Source: Vibrio neonatus
Lineage (GTDB): Bacteria > Pseudomonadota > Gammaproteobacteria > Enterobacterales > Vibrionaceae
Assembly: GCF_024346975.1 (NCBI RefSeq)
Contig: NZ_AP024885.1
Location: forward strand, 2,108,001-2,172,000
Direction of reading: 5' to 3'
Length of the DNA stretch: 64,000 nucleotides
Below the pieces are notes generated by a model that worked only from the letters and a program-made list of their open reading frames with translations, was not told where the DNA came from and ran no database searches. The stretch's first letter is position 1. Every line of letters begins with the position of its first letter. The translations under genes and the position numbers were made by a program. This document shows, piece by piece, positions 30,586 to 41,184 of the stretch.

Positions 30586-31260
30586 TCAATTATTCATAGA
30601 TGATTTACGATCGAGTTCATCTTGTAATTGTTGCACTTCGACTCTTGGACCAAACCTTGAGTGGATAGATTGCAATCTTTGTCGAGCTTCGCTAAATGCG
30701 CCGAAGTGAACCGACAATTTGGCCAGTTCAATATGACTTCGGAAGCGTGACGGCTCATACTCTAAAGACTTATTAAAATAAGTTTCAGCCAGCCTAAAAT
30801 CGCCCTGCATTATTGCACAGATACCTGCATTTTCGTAGCTTGCGGCAACATACTCGTAACGGGTTTGCTGAATCGCTTGTTTAAACTGCTTTTGAGCGGA
30901 TCTGTATTTTTTCTGTCGACATAAAAATACGCCGTAATCATTTAGCACAGCACCATCATACGGTGATTTGGCTAATGCTTTTTGGTACCAAATATCAGCA
31001 ACATTAGGCTCTGACACTTGTTGGTAATAATAGGCTATTGCAGAGGAAGCGCGTACATAATTGGGTGCATAACGGTATGCCAAGTCAAGATTTTGCTTTG
31101 CTCTGACATTGTACCCAAGGGCAAGGTAGTTTATACCCAGCTCTATACGAGCATCCGCAGCTTTGAGGGGGTTAAATTTCGCGGTTCCAGCCTCGCTATC
31201 AACTGTAACACAACCGAAAGTAAGACTGAGTAAAAAAAGTGTGACCAATCCTTTAAACAT
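30586..31260 (-). CDS. pilW: Type IV pilus biogenesis/stability lipoprotein PilW (PilF)
   Basis: 224 residues from the ATG at 31260. An in-frame TTG five codons upstream is possible, but MFKGLVTLFLLSLTFGC is a proper lipoprotein signal (LTFGC). The rest is TPR repeats (about six helix pairs, with YLALGYNVRAKQNLDLAYRYAP and YENAGICAIMQGDFRLAETYFN). PilW/PilF helps the PilQ secretin assemble in the outer membrane. The ribosome site is buried in a 10-bp hairpin (31262-31292). Confidence 0.92.
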   Translation of the reverse strand: MFKGLVTLFLLSLTFGCVTVDSEAGTAKFNPLKAADARIELGINYLALGYNVRAKQNLDLAYRYAPNYVRASSAIAYYYQQVSEPNVADIWYQKALAKSPYDGAVLNDYGVFLCRQKKYRSAQKQFKQAIQQTRYEYVAASYENAGICAIMQGDFRLAETYFNKSLEYEPSRFRSHIELAKLSVHFGAFSEARQRLQSIHSRFGPRVEVQQLQDELDRKSSMNN

Positions 31261-31261
31261 A

Positions 31262-31292
31262 AGGTTCCCCGGCAAGTATTATCGGGGAACCT
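31262..31292 (-). promoter_or_regulatory. Hairpin covering the pilW ribosome binding site
   Basis: AGGTTCCCCG (31262-31271) and CGGGGAACCT (31283-31292) form a perfect, GC-rich 10-bp stem with an 11-nt loop. Its base is one nucleotide from the pilW ATG. The only ribosome-site-like stretch, GGGGAA, would be inside this structure. Alternatives are a weak rlmN terminator or a protein-binding dyad. Confidence 0.55.
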
Positions 31293-31323
31293 CACGCCAT
31301 GTAATCAACTGGTTTAATATCTG

Positions 31324-32439
31324 TTATAGAGTTTTAACAGGAATGGCTTCCCCAGTGTTTCGTTGAGTACGTTTAGTTCGGTCAATAACATCACCGACTA
31401 ATTGACCACATGCCGCATCAATATCATCGCCACGAGTCTTACGTACAGTTACCGTGTAATCGTATTGCATCAAGGTTTTCATAAAACGATCGATGCGTGA
31501 ATTACTTGGCTTCTTATAAGGTGAACCAGGATATGGATTAAAAGGTATTAAATTGATCTTTGCTGGGGTGTCTTTTAGCAATTCTGCGAGTTGTCTCGCA
31601 TGCTCCATGTCATCATTCACATGATCCAACAAGATATACTCAACCGTCACTTTGCCACGGTTAGCATTTGAGGTCGCAATATAACGACGTACCGACTCTA
31701 AGAATTCTTCAATGTTCCAACGATCATTGATTGGCATGATCTGGCTACGTAATTCGTTGGTTGGCGCGTGCAATGAAATTGCCAGTGCTACATCGATATT
31801 ACCTGTCATTTGATCAAGACCAGAAACCACGCCAGAAGTAGACACGGTAACGCGGCGTTTAGATAAGCCAAAACCTAAATCATCTAACATGATGTTCAAA
31901 GACGGCATCAGGTTATTCATATTCAGTAGTGGTTCACCCATACCCATCATTACCACGTTGGTAATAGGACGACGGCCAGTCTCTTTTTCGATACCAATCT
32001 CACGCGCAGCGCGCCAAATTTGACCTGCAATCTCAGATACGCGCAAGTTACGGTTAAAGCCTTGCTGACCGGTTGAACAGAATTTACATTCTAGTGCACA
32101 ACCTACTTGAGAAGAAACACACAAGGTAGCTCTATCACCATCAGGGATATAGACCGTCTCTACGTCTTGATCGCCTACGCGCATAGCCCACTTGATGGTG
32201 CCATCGCTAGAGTATTGCGCATCAGATACCTGCGGAGCACGGATCTCGGTAAGACGTTGTAGTTTTTCACGCAACTTCTTATTTAAGTTGGTCATTTTTT
32301 CAAAGTCATCATAACCAAAGTGGTATATCCACTTCATTACCTGCTCTGCGCGGAATGCTTTTTCACCTAACTCATCAGCGAAGTACTGACGGAGTCCTTG
32401 GCGATCAAAATCAAGCAGATTAACTTTAGCTTTAGTCAT
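31324..32439 (-). CDS. rlmN: Dual-specificity RNA methyltransferase RlmN
   Basis: 371 residues from the ATG at 32439, preceded by GAGAGG; an upstream in-frame TTG is less likely. Radical-SAM cluster motif [15 protein letters not shown] (CX3CX2C) is present, as are GMGEPLLN and the C-terminal catalytic Cys in DIDAACGQL. It methylates C2 of A2503 in 23S rRNA and A37 in some tRNAs. It needs a 4Fe-4S cluster. Downstream of ndk, upstream of pilW. Confidence 0.96.
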   Translation of the reverse strand: MTKAKVNLLDFDRQGLRQYFADELGEKAFRAEQVMKWIYHFGYDDFEKMTNLNKKLREKLQRLTEIRAPQVSDAQYSSDGTIKWAMRVGDQDVETVYIPDGDRATLCVSSQVGCALECKFCSTGQQGFNRNLRVSEIAGQIWRAAREIGIEKETGRRPITNVVMMGMGEPLLNMNNLMPSLNIMLDDLGFGLSKRRVTVSTSGVVSGLDQMTGNIDVALAISLHAPTNELRSQIMPINDRWNIEEFLESVRRYIATSNANRGKVTVEYILLDHVNDDMEHARQLAELLKDTPAKINLIPFNPYPGSPYKKPSNSRIDRFMKTLMQYDYTVTVRKTRGDDIDAACGQLVGDVIDRTKRTQRNTGEAIPVKTL

Positions 32440-32555
32440 GGAGCCTCTCAACAACGAACATCAAATCTCGGGGCGCAGATTGTACAGTGTTTGTGCAACC
32501 GCAACAACAATTATGTGAGCGAAGTAGAAGAAAGCGAAAAATGGAGTTTTAAAGG

Positions 32556-32581
32556 CTAGGCCCTAATAAACTAGGGCCTAG
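32556..32581 (-). terminator. ndk terminator
   Basis: Perfect 10-bp stem CTAGGCCCTA/TAGGGCCTAG with a 6-nt loop, 15 bases after the ndk stop; a short T-rich run follows on the minus strand. Confidence 0.65.
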
Positions 32582-32595
32582 TCGCTGTTTTAGCC

Positions 32596-33024
32596 TTAGG
32601 TTCTAGGATGGATTTCTGAAGCAGGGAAGAAAAACTCAATTTCACGAGCGGCAGAGATTGGGCTATCTGAGCCGTGTACCGAGTTGTAACGCATGCTAAG
32701 CGCATGGTCAGCACGAATGGTGCCACAAGCGGCTTGCTCAGGGTTGGTTTTGCCCATCAACTCACGATAACGAGCAATTGCGTCTTCACCTTCAAGCACT
32801 TGCACCATAATAGGACCAGAGGTCATAAACTCTTTAAGCTCTGAGAAGAACTCCTTTTCAGCATGTTCGGCATAAAACCCACCTGCTTGCTCATCGCTAA
32901 GATGTAGCATTTTTGCGGCTACAACACGCAGGCCTGCTTGTTCAATTCGCTGATAAATAGTTCCGATGATATTGCGTTTTACCGCATCCGGTTTCACGAT
33001 AGAAAATGTTCTTTCAATGGCCAT
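32596..33024 (-). CDS. ndk: Nucleoside diphosphate kinase
   Basis: 142 residues, standard length. The catalytic histidine is in NSVHGSDSP (near 117) and the start is [18 protein letters not shown]. It equalises NTP and dNTP pools by phosphate transfer through the histidine. It stands between pepB and rlmN with its own terminator. Confidence 0.98.
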   Translation of the reverse strand: MAIERTFSIVKPDAVKRNIIGTIYQRIEQAGLRVVAAKMLHLSDEQAGGFYAEHAEKEFFSELKEFMTSGPIMVQVLEGEDAIARYRELMGKTNPEQAACGTIRADHALSMRYNSVHGSDSPISAAREIEFFFPASEIHPRT

Positions 33025-33080
33025 TTATATTCCTTATAGCTCTTGAACCGTCTAAGACAGTTGTTTTGTTTCTATAAAAA

Positions 33081-33099
33081 AAGGCCCCAAAGGGACCTT
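33081..33099 (-). terminator. pepB terminator
   Basis: Short stem AAGGCCCC/GGGACCTT with one mismatch, followed by a seven-base T-run on the minus strand, just after the pepB stop. Confidence 0.6.
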
Positions 33100-33108
33100 A
33101 ATTTCTAA

Positions 33109-34398
33109 TTACTGATTGTTTAGAAGGTTTGCTAGTGTACGAACTCCCATTCCTGTACCTCCAGCAGCCCACTTGTCTGAGGCAGACTTGCGATATGCCC
33201 CGGCACAATCAAAGTGCAACCAACCTGTTTTGTAATCTTCCACAAAGTAGGATAAGAACGCCGCCGCTGTGGATGCGCCCGGAGAATAGTCACCACTACT
33301 GATATTTGAAAGATCCGCAAAGTTAGACGGCAACATACCACGATGGAAATCCGCTAGCGGTAGAGGCCATAGACCTTCTTTTTCTTCCGCTGCGCAAGCT
33401 AATGCTTGCTCTGATAGTGCGTTGTCAAAGCTAAGCAGTGCGTGGAAGTCATTACCTAGTGCATTTTTTGCCGCGCCAGTTAATGTTGCACAATCAATGA
33501 TCAATTCAGGGTGCTGTTCGCTTGCGTAGATAAGGCCATCAGCCAACACTAGACGCCCTTCAGCATCGGTGTTCATCACTTCTACTGTTTTGCCATTTTT
33601 GTAGGTGATTACGTCACCTAGTTTAATCGCACGTCCAGAGATCATATTCTCTGCACAACACAGGATCAATTTCACGCGTTTGTTTAAGCCGCGAAGAATT
33701 GCTAAGGCTAGACCACCGGTAATGGTTGCCGCGCCACCCATGTCAGACTTCATTGCAGTCATGAATTGAGAAGGTTTTAAGCTGTAGCCACCTGAATCAA
33801 AGGTGATACCTTTACCCACTAGACACGCCATTACAGGAGCATCTGGGTTACCCGTAGGGTTAAAGTCCAGTTGTAGCATTGCTGAGGTGCGCGCAGAGCC
33901 GCGTCCCACGGCGTAGATACCTTCCCAACCGCCTGTTAGTAGATCTTTGTCTTTAACAATGCGATAAGTTACCTGACCTTCTTCGGCTACTGATTTAATC
34001 AGTTCACCAGCCATAGTTGCAAGCTGACGAGGTGCCACTTCTTCTGCACTCTTGTTGATGATGTCACGAGTCCAGTTAGCCACTTTAATACGGTCTTGAA
34101 GCTCTTTTTCATCCGCTTCAGCCAGTGGTTGCCACTCTAGTGTGTTGTTACGTTTTGGATTACGGAAACTTTGTGCAAAAGACCAGATAGCTTCTAGATC
34201 CCAAAGCTCGCCTACTAGGCTCACTTCTTTAATACCTTGCCCATCTAACTTACGCGCTGCTTTTTGAATTGCGCTGTAATCAAGAGTTTGGCCAATATGG
34301 ACTAAGCAACCTTGCTCTGTGTGAGAAAGAACGGCGTTTTCGCCCCATTGAGGTGCTGCTTTATCTGTAGATAATGATACTTGCATTGCTGTCGACAT
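33109..34398 (-). CDS. pepB: Peptidase B (M17 leucyl aminopeptidase family)
   Basis: 429 residues. The M17 signature [13 protein letters not shown] and the metal-binding [16 protein letters not shown] are present; the N-terminal half is the variable PepB-type domain. It removes N-terminal residues from peptides with two metal ions, in the cytoplasm. AAGGAGAGGTC precedes the ATG. It is at the distal end of the ISC cluster, as in E. coli, but here a terminator separates it from iscX. Confidence 0.95.
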   Translation of the reverse strand: MSTAMQVSLSTDKAAPQWGENAVLSHTEQGCLVHIGQTLDYSAIQKAARKLDGQGIKEVSLVGELWDLEAIWSFAQSFRNPKRNNTLEWQPLAEADEKELQDRIKVANWTRDIINKSAEEVAPRQLATMAGELIKSVAEEGQVTYRIVKDKDLLTGGWEGIYAVGRGSARTSAMLQLDFNPTGNPDAPVMACLVGKGITFDSGGYSLKPSQFMTAMKSDMGGAATITGGLALAILRGLNKRVKLILCCAENMISGRAIKLGDVITYKNGKTVEVMNTDAEGRLVLADGLIYASEQHPELIIDCATLTGAAKNALGNDFHALLSFDNALSEQALACAAEEKEGLWPLPLADFHRGMLPSNFADLSNISSGDYSPGASTAAAFLSYFVEDYKTGWLHFDCAGAYRKSASDKWAAGGTGMGVRTLANLLNNQ

Positions 34399-34453
34399 GA
34401 CCTCTCCTTGCCCTATATTTTACTTATATATTTTCAAGATACAGGAATCCTAG

Positions 34454-34470
34454 TTCCTCTGACAGAGGAA
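34454..34470. repeat. Short perfect dyad upstream of pepB
   Basis: TTCCTCTG and CAGAGGAA flank a single central base, 56 bases before the pepB start. It may be an operator or transcript hairpin; nothing else supports either. Confidence 0.35.
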
Positions 34471-34570
34471 ACTCTGCTATGCCATGAAAAGTAAGATCCC
34501 CTTCCTAGCAAGCCCTGCCTGATAACTTACTTATGGAGCCTATTATGCCTAGGCTCAATGCCAAAAACAT

Positions 34571-34598
34571 AAAAATCGGGCGCAAAGGCCCGATTTTT
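34571..34598 (-). terminator. iscX (ISC operon) terminator
   Basis: AAAAATCGGGC (34571-34581) and GCCCGATTTTT (34588-34598) form a perfect 11-bp stem with a 6-nt loop and T-run on the minus strand. Confidence 0.85.
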
Positions 34599-34622
34599 AT
34601 TAAATAAATGTTAAGTAGACCG

Positions 34623-34817
34623 TTAATCTGCTTCATCTAGCCAGCAAAGGATGATGGCTTCTAGAATTTTTTCATTCGAATGATTTGGTTCATCATCAAA
34701 CTCTTCTAGATCTAATATCCATTGATGTAAGTCTGTAAAGCGTACCGTTTTAGGGTCCAATTCTGGAAACTGTTCGACTAACTCAATAGCAATATCACGG
34801 CTGTCTGTCCATTTCAT
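34623..34817 (-). CDS. iscX: Iron-sulfur assembly protein IscX
   Basis: 64 residues, acidic, with [34 protein letters not shown] and a terminal ILCWLDEAD, which are the IscX family features. It binds iron and IscS and modulates cluster formation. It is the last gene of the ISC operon, 27 bases after fdx. Confidence 0.96.
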   Translation of the reverse strand: MKWTDSRDIAIELVEQFPELDPKTVRFTDLHQWILDLEEFDDEPNHSNEKILEAIILCWLDEAD

Positions 34818-34844
34818 GACGCACTCCTTTATCTATGAAATTGA

Positions 34845-35183
34845 TTAGTGATCTTCTGAAGCGTGATTCAATGTATAACGAGGGATCTCAACCACAAGAT
34901 CTTCATCTGCAACTACGGCTTGGCAACCTAAGCGAGACTCTGGCTCAAGGCCCCACGCTTTATCTAACATATCGTCTTCTAGCTCTTCACTCTCTTCAAG
35001 AGAATCAAAACCTTCACGTACAATCACATGACATGTGGTGCAAGCACAAGACTTCTCACAAGCATGCTCGATGCCGATGCCATTTTTCAAAGCTACATCT
35101 AATACTGTCTCACCTGAATTAGCCTCAAAAACAGCGCCTTCTGGACAGAGATCATCATGGGGTAAAACTACAATCTTAGGCAT
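34845..35183 (-). CDS. fdx: ISC-type [2Fe-2S] ferredoxin
   Basis: 112 residues. Cluster ligands are Cys42, Cys48, Cys51 and Cys87 (HACEKSCACTTC and GCQAV), with the extra Cys46 of the family. It supplies electrons for Fe-S cluster assembly on IscU. It lies 12 bases after hscA. Confidence 0.97.
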   Translation of the reverse strand: MPKIVVLPHDDLCPEGAVFEANSGETVLDVALKNGIGIEHACEKSCACTTCHVIVREGFDSLEESEELEDDMLDKAWGLEPESRLGCQAVVADEDLVVEIPRYTLNHASEDH

Positions 35184-35195
35184 AGTACTTTATCT

Positions 35196-37046
35196 CTATA
35201 TATCATCTACTGACTGGCCAGATAACGCCTGGCGAATCGATTTATCCATACGACGAGATGCAAACTCTTGGCTTGCTTTATCCGTCTTCTTAATTCCATC
35301 TTCGATTGCATCGGCGTTGTCACTATTACGCAATGCGATCAAATCTTCAATAACGCTAAGTAGCTGAGTGCGCTCTTGCTCACTCAATAACTCATCACCG
35401 TCCGCTTGCAGCGCCGCAATCAGACCTTCAATAACACGATCCGCTTCTACGCGCTGCTCAGCTAACGCTCTAGCGTGCATGTCTTCTTTGGCAAACGCCA
35501 TTGAATCTTTCAGCATCTTGGTGACTTCAGTATCGCTCAAGCCGTAAGAAGGCTTAACTTGGATCTCTGATTGCACACCCGTGCTTTTTTCCATCGCAGT
35601 AACAGACAGTAAACCATCCGCATCCACTTGGTAAGTGACTCGAATATGCGCCGCACCTGCCGCCATTGGTGGAATGCCTTTTAAGGCAAACTTAGCTAAC
35701 GAGCGGCAATCATCAACCATCTCGCGCTCACCTTGTACGGTGTGCACTGTCATGGCCGTTTGACCATCTTTGAATGTGGTAAATTCTTGTGCTCTAGCAA
35801 CCGGAATAGTGGTGTTACGCGGAATGATTTTTTCCACTAAGCCACCCATGGTTTCAATGCCAAGAGAAAGTGGAATAACGTCAAGTAACAGCATGTCTGA
35901 GTCAGGTTTATTACCTGCTAGAATATCCGCTTGAATGGCTGCGCCGATTGCGACTACTTCGTCTGGATTAATGCTAGTGAGTGGCTCTCTATCAAAGAAA
36001 TCACCTACCATTGAACGCACTAAAGGAGTACGAGTTGAACCGCCGACCATAACCACTTCAAGCACTTCATCGGTGCTAACTTCGGCGTCTTTAATCGCGC
36101 GGCGACAAGACATCAGGGTTTTCTTCACTAGCGAACGAATCAGATCGTCGAAAGTTTCTCGGCTGATCACGCCTTGCCAATCAAGTACCGAAACTTGAGT
36201 TTGTTCGCTATCCGACAGTGCAATTTTGGTGCGCGCCGCAGCATTGAGCAAAATACGGGTTTGTTCCGCAGTTGGCGCGTCTAATCCCATTTCATTTTGA
36301 ATGTGCTCGGCAAGGAGATGATCAAAGTCATCACCACCGAGAGCAGAATCACCGCCAGTAGAAAGCACTTCAAATACGCCTTTCGATAAGCGCAAGATAG
36401 AAATATCAAAGGTGCCGCCACCTAAATCATAAACCGCAATCACACCTTCTTGGGCAGAATCTAAGCCGTAAGCAATCGCCGCGGCAGTAGGTTCATTCAG
36501 TAGACGTAAGACATTTAAGCCCGCCAGTTTAGCGGCATCTTTAGTGCCTGCACGTTGCGCGTCATCAAAATAGGCCGGAACGGTAATGACTACTCCGGTT
36601 AAATCGCCACCTAATGTTTTCTCGGCGCGTCGCCCTAAGCTACGCAGAATATCAGCCGAAACTTCGATAGGGTTTTTACTGCCATTGTTGGTTTGTAAGA
36701 TAGGTAAACCATTCTCACTATCCACAATTGAATACGGTAAATTTGGGTAGCGCTGTTTGATATCAGCCACAGAGCGACCAAGCAGACGCTTTACTGAAAT
36801 AATGGTGTTTTGCGGATCACTTTCAGCAGCATCGATAGCTGGATAACCAACACTGACACTATCAGCTTGGTAATGCACCGCTGAAGGCAATATAGCGCGA
36901 CCTTCAGAGTCTAATAACGGGCTAGCTTGACCACTGCGCATTGAAGCTACCAGTGAATTGGTGGTACCAAGGTCAATACCTGCCGCAAGCTTGTGTTCGT
37001 GTGGTGCAGAACTTTGGCCCGGCTCTGCTATCTGAAGTAATGGCAT
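35196..37046 (-). CDS. hscA: Fe-S cluster chaperone HscA (Hsp70 family)
   Basis: 616 residues, the HscA length. ATPase motifs [13 protein letters not shown] and [12 protein letters not shown] are in the N-terminal domain, followed by the substrate-binding domain ([23 protein letters not shown]) and helical lid. It uses ATP with HscB to move clusters from IscU (LPPVK motif) to acceptors. It lies 22 bases after hscB. Confidence 0.98.
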   Translation of the reverse strand: MPLLQIAEPGQSSAPHEHKLAAGIDLGTTNSLVASMRSGQASPLLDSEGRAILPSAVHYQADSVSVGYPAIDAAESDPQNTIISVKRLLGRSVADIKQRYPNLPYSIVDSENGLPILQTNNGSKNPIEVSADILRSLGRRAEKTLGGDLTGVVITVPAYFDDAQRAGTKDAAKLAGLNVLRLLNEPTAAAIAYGLDSAQEGVIAVYDLGGGTFDISILRLSKGVFEVLSTGGDSALGGDDFDHLLAEHIQNEMGLDAPTAEQTRILLNAAARTKIALSDSEQTQVSVLDWQGVISRETFDDLIRSLVKKTLMSCRRAIKDAEVSTDEVLEVVMVGGSTRTPLVRSMVGDFFDREPLTSINPDEVVAIGAAIQADILAGNKPDSDMLLLDVIPLSLGIETMGGLVEKIIPRNTTIPVARAQEFTTFKDGQTAMTVHTVQGEREMVDDCRSLAKFALKGIPPMAAGAAHIRVTYQVDADGLLSVTAMEKSTGVQSEIQVKPSYGLSDTEVTKMLKDSMAFAKEDMHARALAEQRVEADRVIEGLIAALQADGDELLSEQERTQLLSVIEDLIALRNSDNADAIEDGIKKTDKASQEFASRRMDKSIRQALSGQSVDDI

Positions 37047-37068
37047 GACATTCCTATAATTTGTACGA

Positions 37069-37584
37069 CTAACCGAGTAGTCTTTCTTCTAATCGTTCGA
37101 TTTCTACTAATAATTTAGCGATAAACTTGAGCTTTCTTACGCTATCTGCAGCTGCAACCCAATCTTCATTATTCAATTGCTGCTCAACAACCTGCAATTG
37201 CTGTTTGTGCATTTTGGAGACTTTCTCTGCAAAATCAAACAACCGATCTTCAGCGCTATCACTGTCACCGATCTCTTCAAGCTCTTCCCTTAATTCCATT
37301 TGTTGCATTAAAAATAGAGGGTCTTGCATGGTTTGTTGCTCGGCACGAATATCATGTTGGTTTTCGGCCAAGATATATTCTGCGCGAGAGATGGGGCTTT
37401 TTAGGGTTTGATAAGCGTCATTGATGGTCGCTGCTTTCTGAACGGCCATGAGTCGATCTCGTTCGGAAGCGGTAGCAAATTTATCGGGATGAAAACGACG
37501 CTGTAATTCTCTAAATTGAGAAGAAAGAAGGCCACCATCCACTGTAAATTGTGTCGGTAGCCCAAATAGTTCGAAGTGGTTCAT
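37069..37584 (-). CDS. hscB: Fe-S co-chaperone HscB
   Basis: 171 residues. N-terminal J domain with the HPD motif ([10 protein letters not shown], near 31-40), then the C-terminal helical domain that binds IscU. It stimulates HscA ATPase. Between iscA and hscA in the conserved order. Confidence 0.97.
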   Translation of the reverse strand: MNHFELFGLPTQFTVDGGLLSSQFRELQRRFHPDKFATASERDRLMAVQKAATINDAYQTLKSPISRAEYILAENQHDIRAEQQTMQDPLFLMQQMELREELEEIGDSDSAEDRLFDFAEKVSKMHKQQLQVVEQQLNNEDWVAAADSVRKLKFIAKLLVEIERLEERLLG

Positions 37585-37652
37585 AATGAGACTCTCGATA
37601 TCTTAAAGAGAGAGGGCCCATCTAATGACGAGCCCAAGCCTTAACTCGCTAG

Positions 37653-37976
37653 TTAAACGTTGAAGCTCTCGCCGCAACCACATTCACTCTTAGCGTTTGG
37701 ATTGTTGAATTCAAATCCTTCGTTAAGACCTTCTTTTACGTAATCTAACTCTGTACCATCAAGGTATACAAGGCTCTTGGCATCGATTACAACTTTCACG
37801 CCTTCGTGATCGAAGACACTGTCTTCTTCGTTTACTTCGTCTACGAATTCAAGCACATACGCCATACCTGAACAGCCGGTAGTCTTTATACCTAAACGTA
37901 AGCCGAAACCTTTGCCTCGGCTGTCTAGAAAAGCTCTAACGCGCTCTGCCGCAGTTTCTGTCATTGTGATGGCCAT
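37653..37976 (-). CDS. iscA: Iron-sulfur assembly protein IscA
   Basis: 107 residues, A-type carrier. Three conserved cysteines are seen: Cys35 in TTGCSGM and two in the C-terminal ECGCGESF. It accepts iron or clusters and passes them on. It is 45 bases after iscU. Confidence 0.97.
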   Translation of the reverse strand: MAITMTETAAERVRAFLDSRGKGFGLRLGIKTTGCSGMAYVLEFVDEVNEEDSVFDHEGVKVVIDAKSLVYLDGTELDYVKEGLNEGFEFNNPNAKSECGCGESFNV

Positions 37977-38021
37977 ACTACAACCTTTATTGCCAATGAG
38001 GGGGAACTCCCCCTCTAATTA

Positions 38022-38405
38022 TTACTCTTGATGTTTTTTCTTGTAATCTGATACTGCTGCTTTAATCGCATCTTCTGCAAGGATAGAACAGTGCACCTTA
38101 ACAGGTGGCAGCTCTAACTCGTCAGCAATTTCAGAGTTTTTAATTGCAGCCGCTTCGTCTACCGTTTTGCCTTTTACCCACTCAGTAACAAGTGAACTTG
38201 AAGCAATGGCACTACCACAACCGTAAGTTTTGAATTTTGCATCTTCAATAATGCCCTCTGGGGTCACTTTGATCTGCAGTTTCATTACGTCACCACACGC
38301 GGGTGCACCTACCATACCGCTACCTACGTTTGGATCTTCTTTATCAAAAGAACCAACGTTGCGTGGGTTTTCGTAGTGGTCTATTACTTTTTCACTGTAA
38401 GCCAT
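38022..38405 (-). CDS. iscU: Iron-sulfur cluster scaffold IscU
   Basis: 127 residues. The cluster ligands are in APACGDVM (Cys37), YGCGSAIASSS (Cys63) and VHCSILAEDA (Cys106), and the HscA recognition motif LPPVK precedes the last. It is the scaffold on which IscS-derived sulfur and iron are joined. Confidence 0.98.
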   Translation of the reverse strand: MAYSEKVIDHYENPRNVGSFDKEDPNVGSGMVGAPACGDVMKLQIKVTPEGIIEDAKFKTYGCGSAIASSSLVTEWVKGKTVDEAAAIKNSEIADELELPPVKVHCSILAEDAIKAAVSDYKKKHQE

Positions 38406-38438
38406 AATATTGTCCTCTAATCCTCTACTTCCTTGGAA

Positions 38439-39653
38439 TTAGTGATGTGCCCACTCTACAGTGTCCAAATCAATGCCTTCCTTGTACATATCCCAAAGTG
38501 GAGATATGTCGCGTAATTTAGTTACCGCTGTGCAAATCTGCTCAGCAGCGTGGTCGATTTCTTCTTCAGTGGTGTAACGACCAAAGGAGAAGCGTACAGA
38601 ACTGTGTGCAAGTTCGTCATTTAAACCTAAAGCACGAAGTACGTATGAAGGTTCAAGGCTTGCCGAAGTACATGCAGAACCTGAAGAAACCGCTAAGTCT
38701 TTTAATGACATAAGCAGAGACTCACCTTCAACAAAAGCAAAGCTTACGTTCAAGTTGTTTGGTACACGTTGCTCAAGATCACCATTCACAGTCACGGCTT
38801 CAAGACCTTTGATTTTATCCATCAAACGGTTACGTAGCGTTAGTGCGTGTTGGTAATCTTGTTCCATTTCTAGCTTAGCGATACGGAATGCTTCACCCAT
38901 ACCGACAATTTGATGAGTCGGTAATGTGCCAGAACGGAAACCACGCTCATGACCGCCACCGTGCATTTGCGCTTCTAGGCGAATACGTGGTTTACGACGA
39001 ACATAAAGTGCGCCAATCCCTTTCGGACCGTAGACTTTATGTGCTGAAAGAGAGATAAGATCCACTTTCATTTCTTGAACGTCGATAGGCAGTTTACCCG
39101 CTGATTGCGCGGCATCTACGTGGAAAGTAATTTTGCGTTCGCGACACATTTCACCAATTGAAGTGATGTCTTGAATAACGCCAATTTCGTTGTTTACATG
39201 CATGATAGAAACAAGAATGGTGTCTTCGCGAATGGCATCTTTTAGCTTGTTTAGATCAATTAGGCCATTAGGTTCTGGCTGCAGGTAAGTCACCTCAAAG
39301 CCTTCACGCTCTAATTGGCGGCATGTATCTAAAACTGCTTTATGTTCTGTTTTACAAGTAATAATGTGCTTGCCTTTCTTAGAATAGAAATGCGCAGCAC
39401 CTTTAATCGCAAGGTTATCAGACTCGGTTGCACCAGATGTAAATACGATTTCACGAGGATCTGCATTCAATAAATCTGCGATATTCTCACGCGCCGTGTC
39501 GACCGCTTCTTCTGCTTGCCATCCATATCGATGTGAACGAGAGGCAGGGTTACCGAAGTTACCATCCATCGTCATATGCTGGAACATCTTCTTCGCAACA
39601 CGTTCATCGACTGGGCAAGTTGCTGAGTAGTCTAAATAAATTGGCAGTTTCAT
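38439..39653 (-). CDS. iscS: Cysteine desulfurase IscS
   Basis: 404 residues. PLP lysine in [10 protein letters not shown] (near 206) and persulfide-forming cysteine in [13 protein letters not shown] (near 328). It supplies sulfur to IscU, tRNA thiolation and other pathways. 27 bases after iscR. Confidence 0.98.
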   Translation of the reverse strand: MKLPIYLDYSATCPVDERVAKKMFQHMTMDGNFGNPASRSHRYGWQAEEAVDTARENIADLLNADPREIVFTSGATESDNLAIKGAAHFYSKKGKHIITCKTEHKAVLDTCRQLEREGFEVTYLQPEPNGLIDLNKLKDAIREDTILVSIMHVNNEIGVIQDITSIGEMCRERKITFHVDAAQSAGKLPIDVQEMKVDLISLSAHKVYGPKGIGALYVRRKPRIRLEAQMHGGGHERGFRSGTLPTHQIVGMGEAFRIAKLEMEQDYQHALTLRNRLMDKIKGLEAVTVNGDLEQRVPNNLNVSFAFVEGESLLMSLKDLAVSSGSACTSASLEPSYVLRALGLNDELAHSSVRFSFGRYTTEEEIDHAAEQICTAVTKLRDISPLWDMYKEGIDLDTVEWAHH

Positions 39654-39680
39654 TATTTACTCCAAGTAAAACTGTTTGCT

Positions 39681-40184
39681 CTATGAGCGGACATTGATGC
39701 CGATGGCTTCTGCAATTGATCTAGAGCTAAATCCATGATTTGACGCTAAATCCATGTCTTGGCGACCTGAAATTTCTAAAACTTCATTATCTTGCATCAA
39801 CTCACCTAAGGTGATGTTGTTTAAAAAATCGCTAATTCGAGAACTCAAATCTCGCCACAGGGTATGAGTAAGACAACGTACGCCTCCCTGACAACTAGCT
39901 TTACCGTTACAACGAGTCGCTTCTACAGACTCATCAACCGCTGAGATAATAGTGCCAATAGCGATAAATTGCGCTTCTTTGCCCAAATTATAACCGCCAC
40001 CAGGACCTCGAACACTTGCTACTAAACCTGCTTTACGCAGCTTTGAAAACAACTGCTCCAAATAAGAGAGAGATATACCTTGGCGCTCCGATATATCGGC
40101 CAGTGGTACTGGGCCACACTGAGAATGCAATGCTACATCAAGCATGGCGGTTACGGCATATCTTCCTTTCGATGTAAGCTTCAT
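39681..40184 (-). CDS. iscR: Fe-S-responsive regulator IscR (Rrf2 family)
   Basis: 167 residues. Winged HTH at the N-terminus ([19 protein letters not shown], then [22 protein letters not shown]) and three clustered cysteines in [15 protein letters not shown] that hold the [2Fe-2S] cluster. With cluster it represses its own operon; without it, it regulates type-2 sites. First gene of the ISC operon. Confidence 0.97.
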   Translation of the reverse strand: MKLTSKGRYAVTAMLDVALHSQCGPVPLADISERQGISLSYLEQLFSKLRKAGLVASVRGPGGGYNLGKEAQFIAIGTIISAVDESVEATRCNGKASCQGGVRCLTHTLWRDLSSRISDFLNNITLGELMQDNEVLEISGRQDMDLASNHGFSSRSIAEAIGINVRS

Positions 40185-40226
40185 ATCACACTCTTTCCGA
40201 TTACGTTTGATAGGGAAAGTCTCCCA

Positions 40227-40251
40227 TACCCGACAAAAACGGTCAAGTATT
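40227..40251. promoter_or_regulatory. IscR type-1-like site, proximal
   Basis: A 25-bp dyad reading on the minus strand ATACTTGACC, five bases, TGTCGGGTAT. It matches the type-1 IscR pattern (ATA-SYYGAC...GTCRRS-TAT) at 23 of 25 positions. It lies 43 bases before the iscR start, where autorepression is expected. Confidence 0.7.
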
Positions 40252-40276
40252 TATTTGACCAATTTACTCAAGTATT
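40252..40276. promoter_or_regulatory. IscR type-1-like site, distal
   Basis: Directly adjoining the proximal site; on the minus strand ATACTTGAGT then ATTGGTCAAATAA. It fits the type-1 pattern at about 20 of 25 positions. Two abutting sites would let two IscR dimers block the promoter. Confidence 0.6.
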
Positions 40277-40296
40277 TATCCCCAAACTTAATGCGG

Positions 40297-41028
40297 TTAT
40301 TTTTTGTGCGATATTTCCTTTTGTACTGCGGTCAGTACGCCACGTAAAATGTTGATTTCTTGGGCTTCAGGACGAGCACGACTAAACAGTCTTCTCAGCT
40401 TACTCATTACCTGATTTGGTTTATCCTTTTCAATAAACTGGGTATCAACAAGGACATTTTCAAGGTGTTGATAGAACATTTCTAGCTCATTGTGTCTTGA
40501 ATAAACAGCAGGCTCACTCTCTGGGTACTGAGCTTTGTCACTTTCAAGAAAGGCCATACGCACTTCATAACAAAGGGTTTGCACCGCCATTGCTAAGTTT
40601 AATGAGCTGTACTCTGGGTTAGCAGGGATTGCGACATGGTATTGGCAAAGCTGTAATTCATCGTTCGTCAGGCCCGTTCTTTCACGGCCAAACACTAATG
40701 CAACTTGTGAATAAGTTCCTTCTTGTACAAACTTAACACCACACTCACGCGGTTCAAGCATAGGCCAGTTTAAGGTACGAGAACGCGCACTAGAACCTAC
40801 GACAAGGGCGCAGTCTGCGACAGCTTCTTGCATAGTGGAAAAGATCTGAGCATTGTTCACCACATCATCCGCGCCGGCGGCTAACGCCATGGTTTGATCG
40901 TCTATTTCACATTGAGGATCAACCAACACCAGTTGCTTGAGTCCCATCACTTTCATTGCTCTTGCTGCTGAGCCGATATTTCCTGGGTGAGAGGTTCCCA
41001 CCAACACCACTTTGACGTTTTGTAACAT
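40297..41028 (-). CDS. trmJ: tRNA (Cm32/Um32) methyltransferase TrmJ
   Basis: 243 residues from the ATG at 41028, with AGAGGT eight bases upstream; the previous in-frame codon is TTG. SPOUT-fold motifs are [22 protein letters not shown] near the start, [14 protein letters not shown] in the middle and [17 protein letters not shown] at the knot. It methylates the ribose of position 32 in tRNAs. Between suhB (divergent) and iscR, as in E. coli. Confidence 0.95.
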   Translation of the reverse strand: MLQNVKVVLVGTSHPGNIGSAARAMKVMGLKQLVLVDPQCEIDDQTMALAAGADDVVNNAQIFSTMQEAVADCALVVGSSARSRTLNWPMLEPRECGVKFVQEGTYSQVALVFGRERTGLTNDELQLCQYHVAIPANPEYSSLNLAMAVQTLCYEVRMAFLESDKAQYPESEPAVYSRHNELEMFYQHLENVLVDTQFIEKDKPNQVMSKLRRLFSRARPEAQEINILRGVLTAVQKEISHKK

Positions 41029-41184
41029 CAAGCTTACCTCTGTTTATTAGAACCGAAGCATGTTATCACATACCCATAGTGGCGCAAAAAAAACACACGA
41101 ACAAAAAATAACCACTTCCCTTTTGCCAAGAACTTGCTTATACTCCGCACCGCTTTCGTTCTTTAACATCCGTTGGGTATAACT

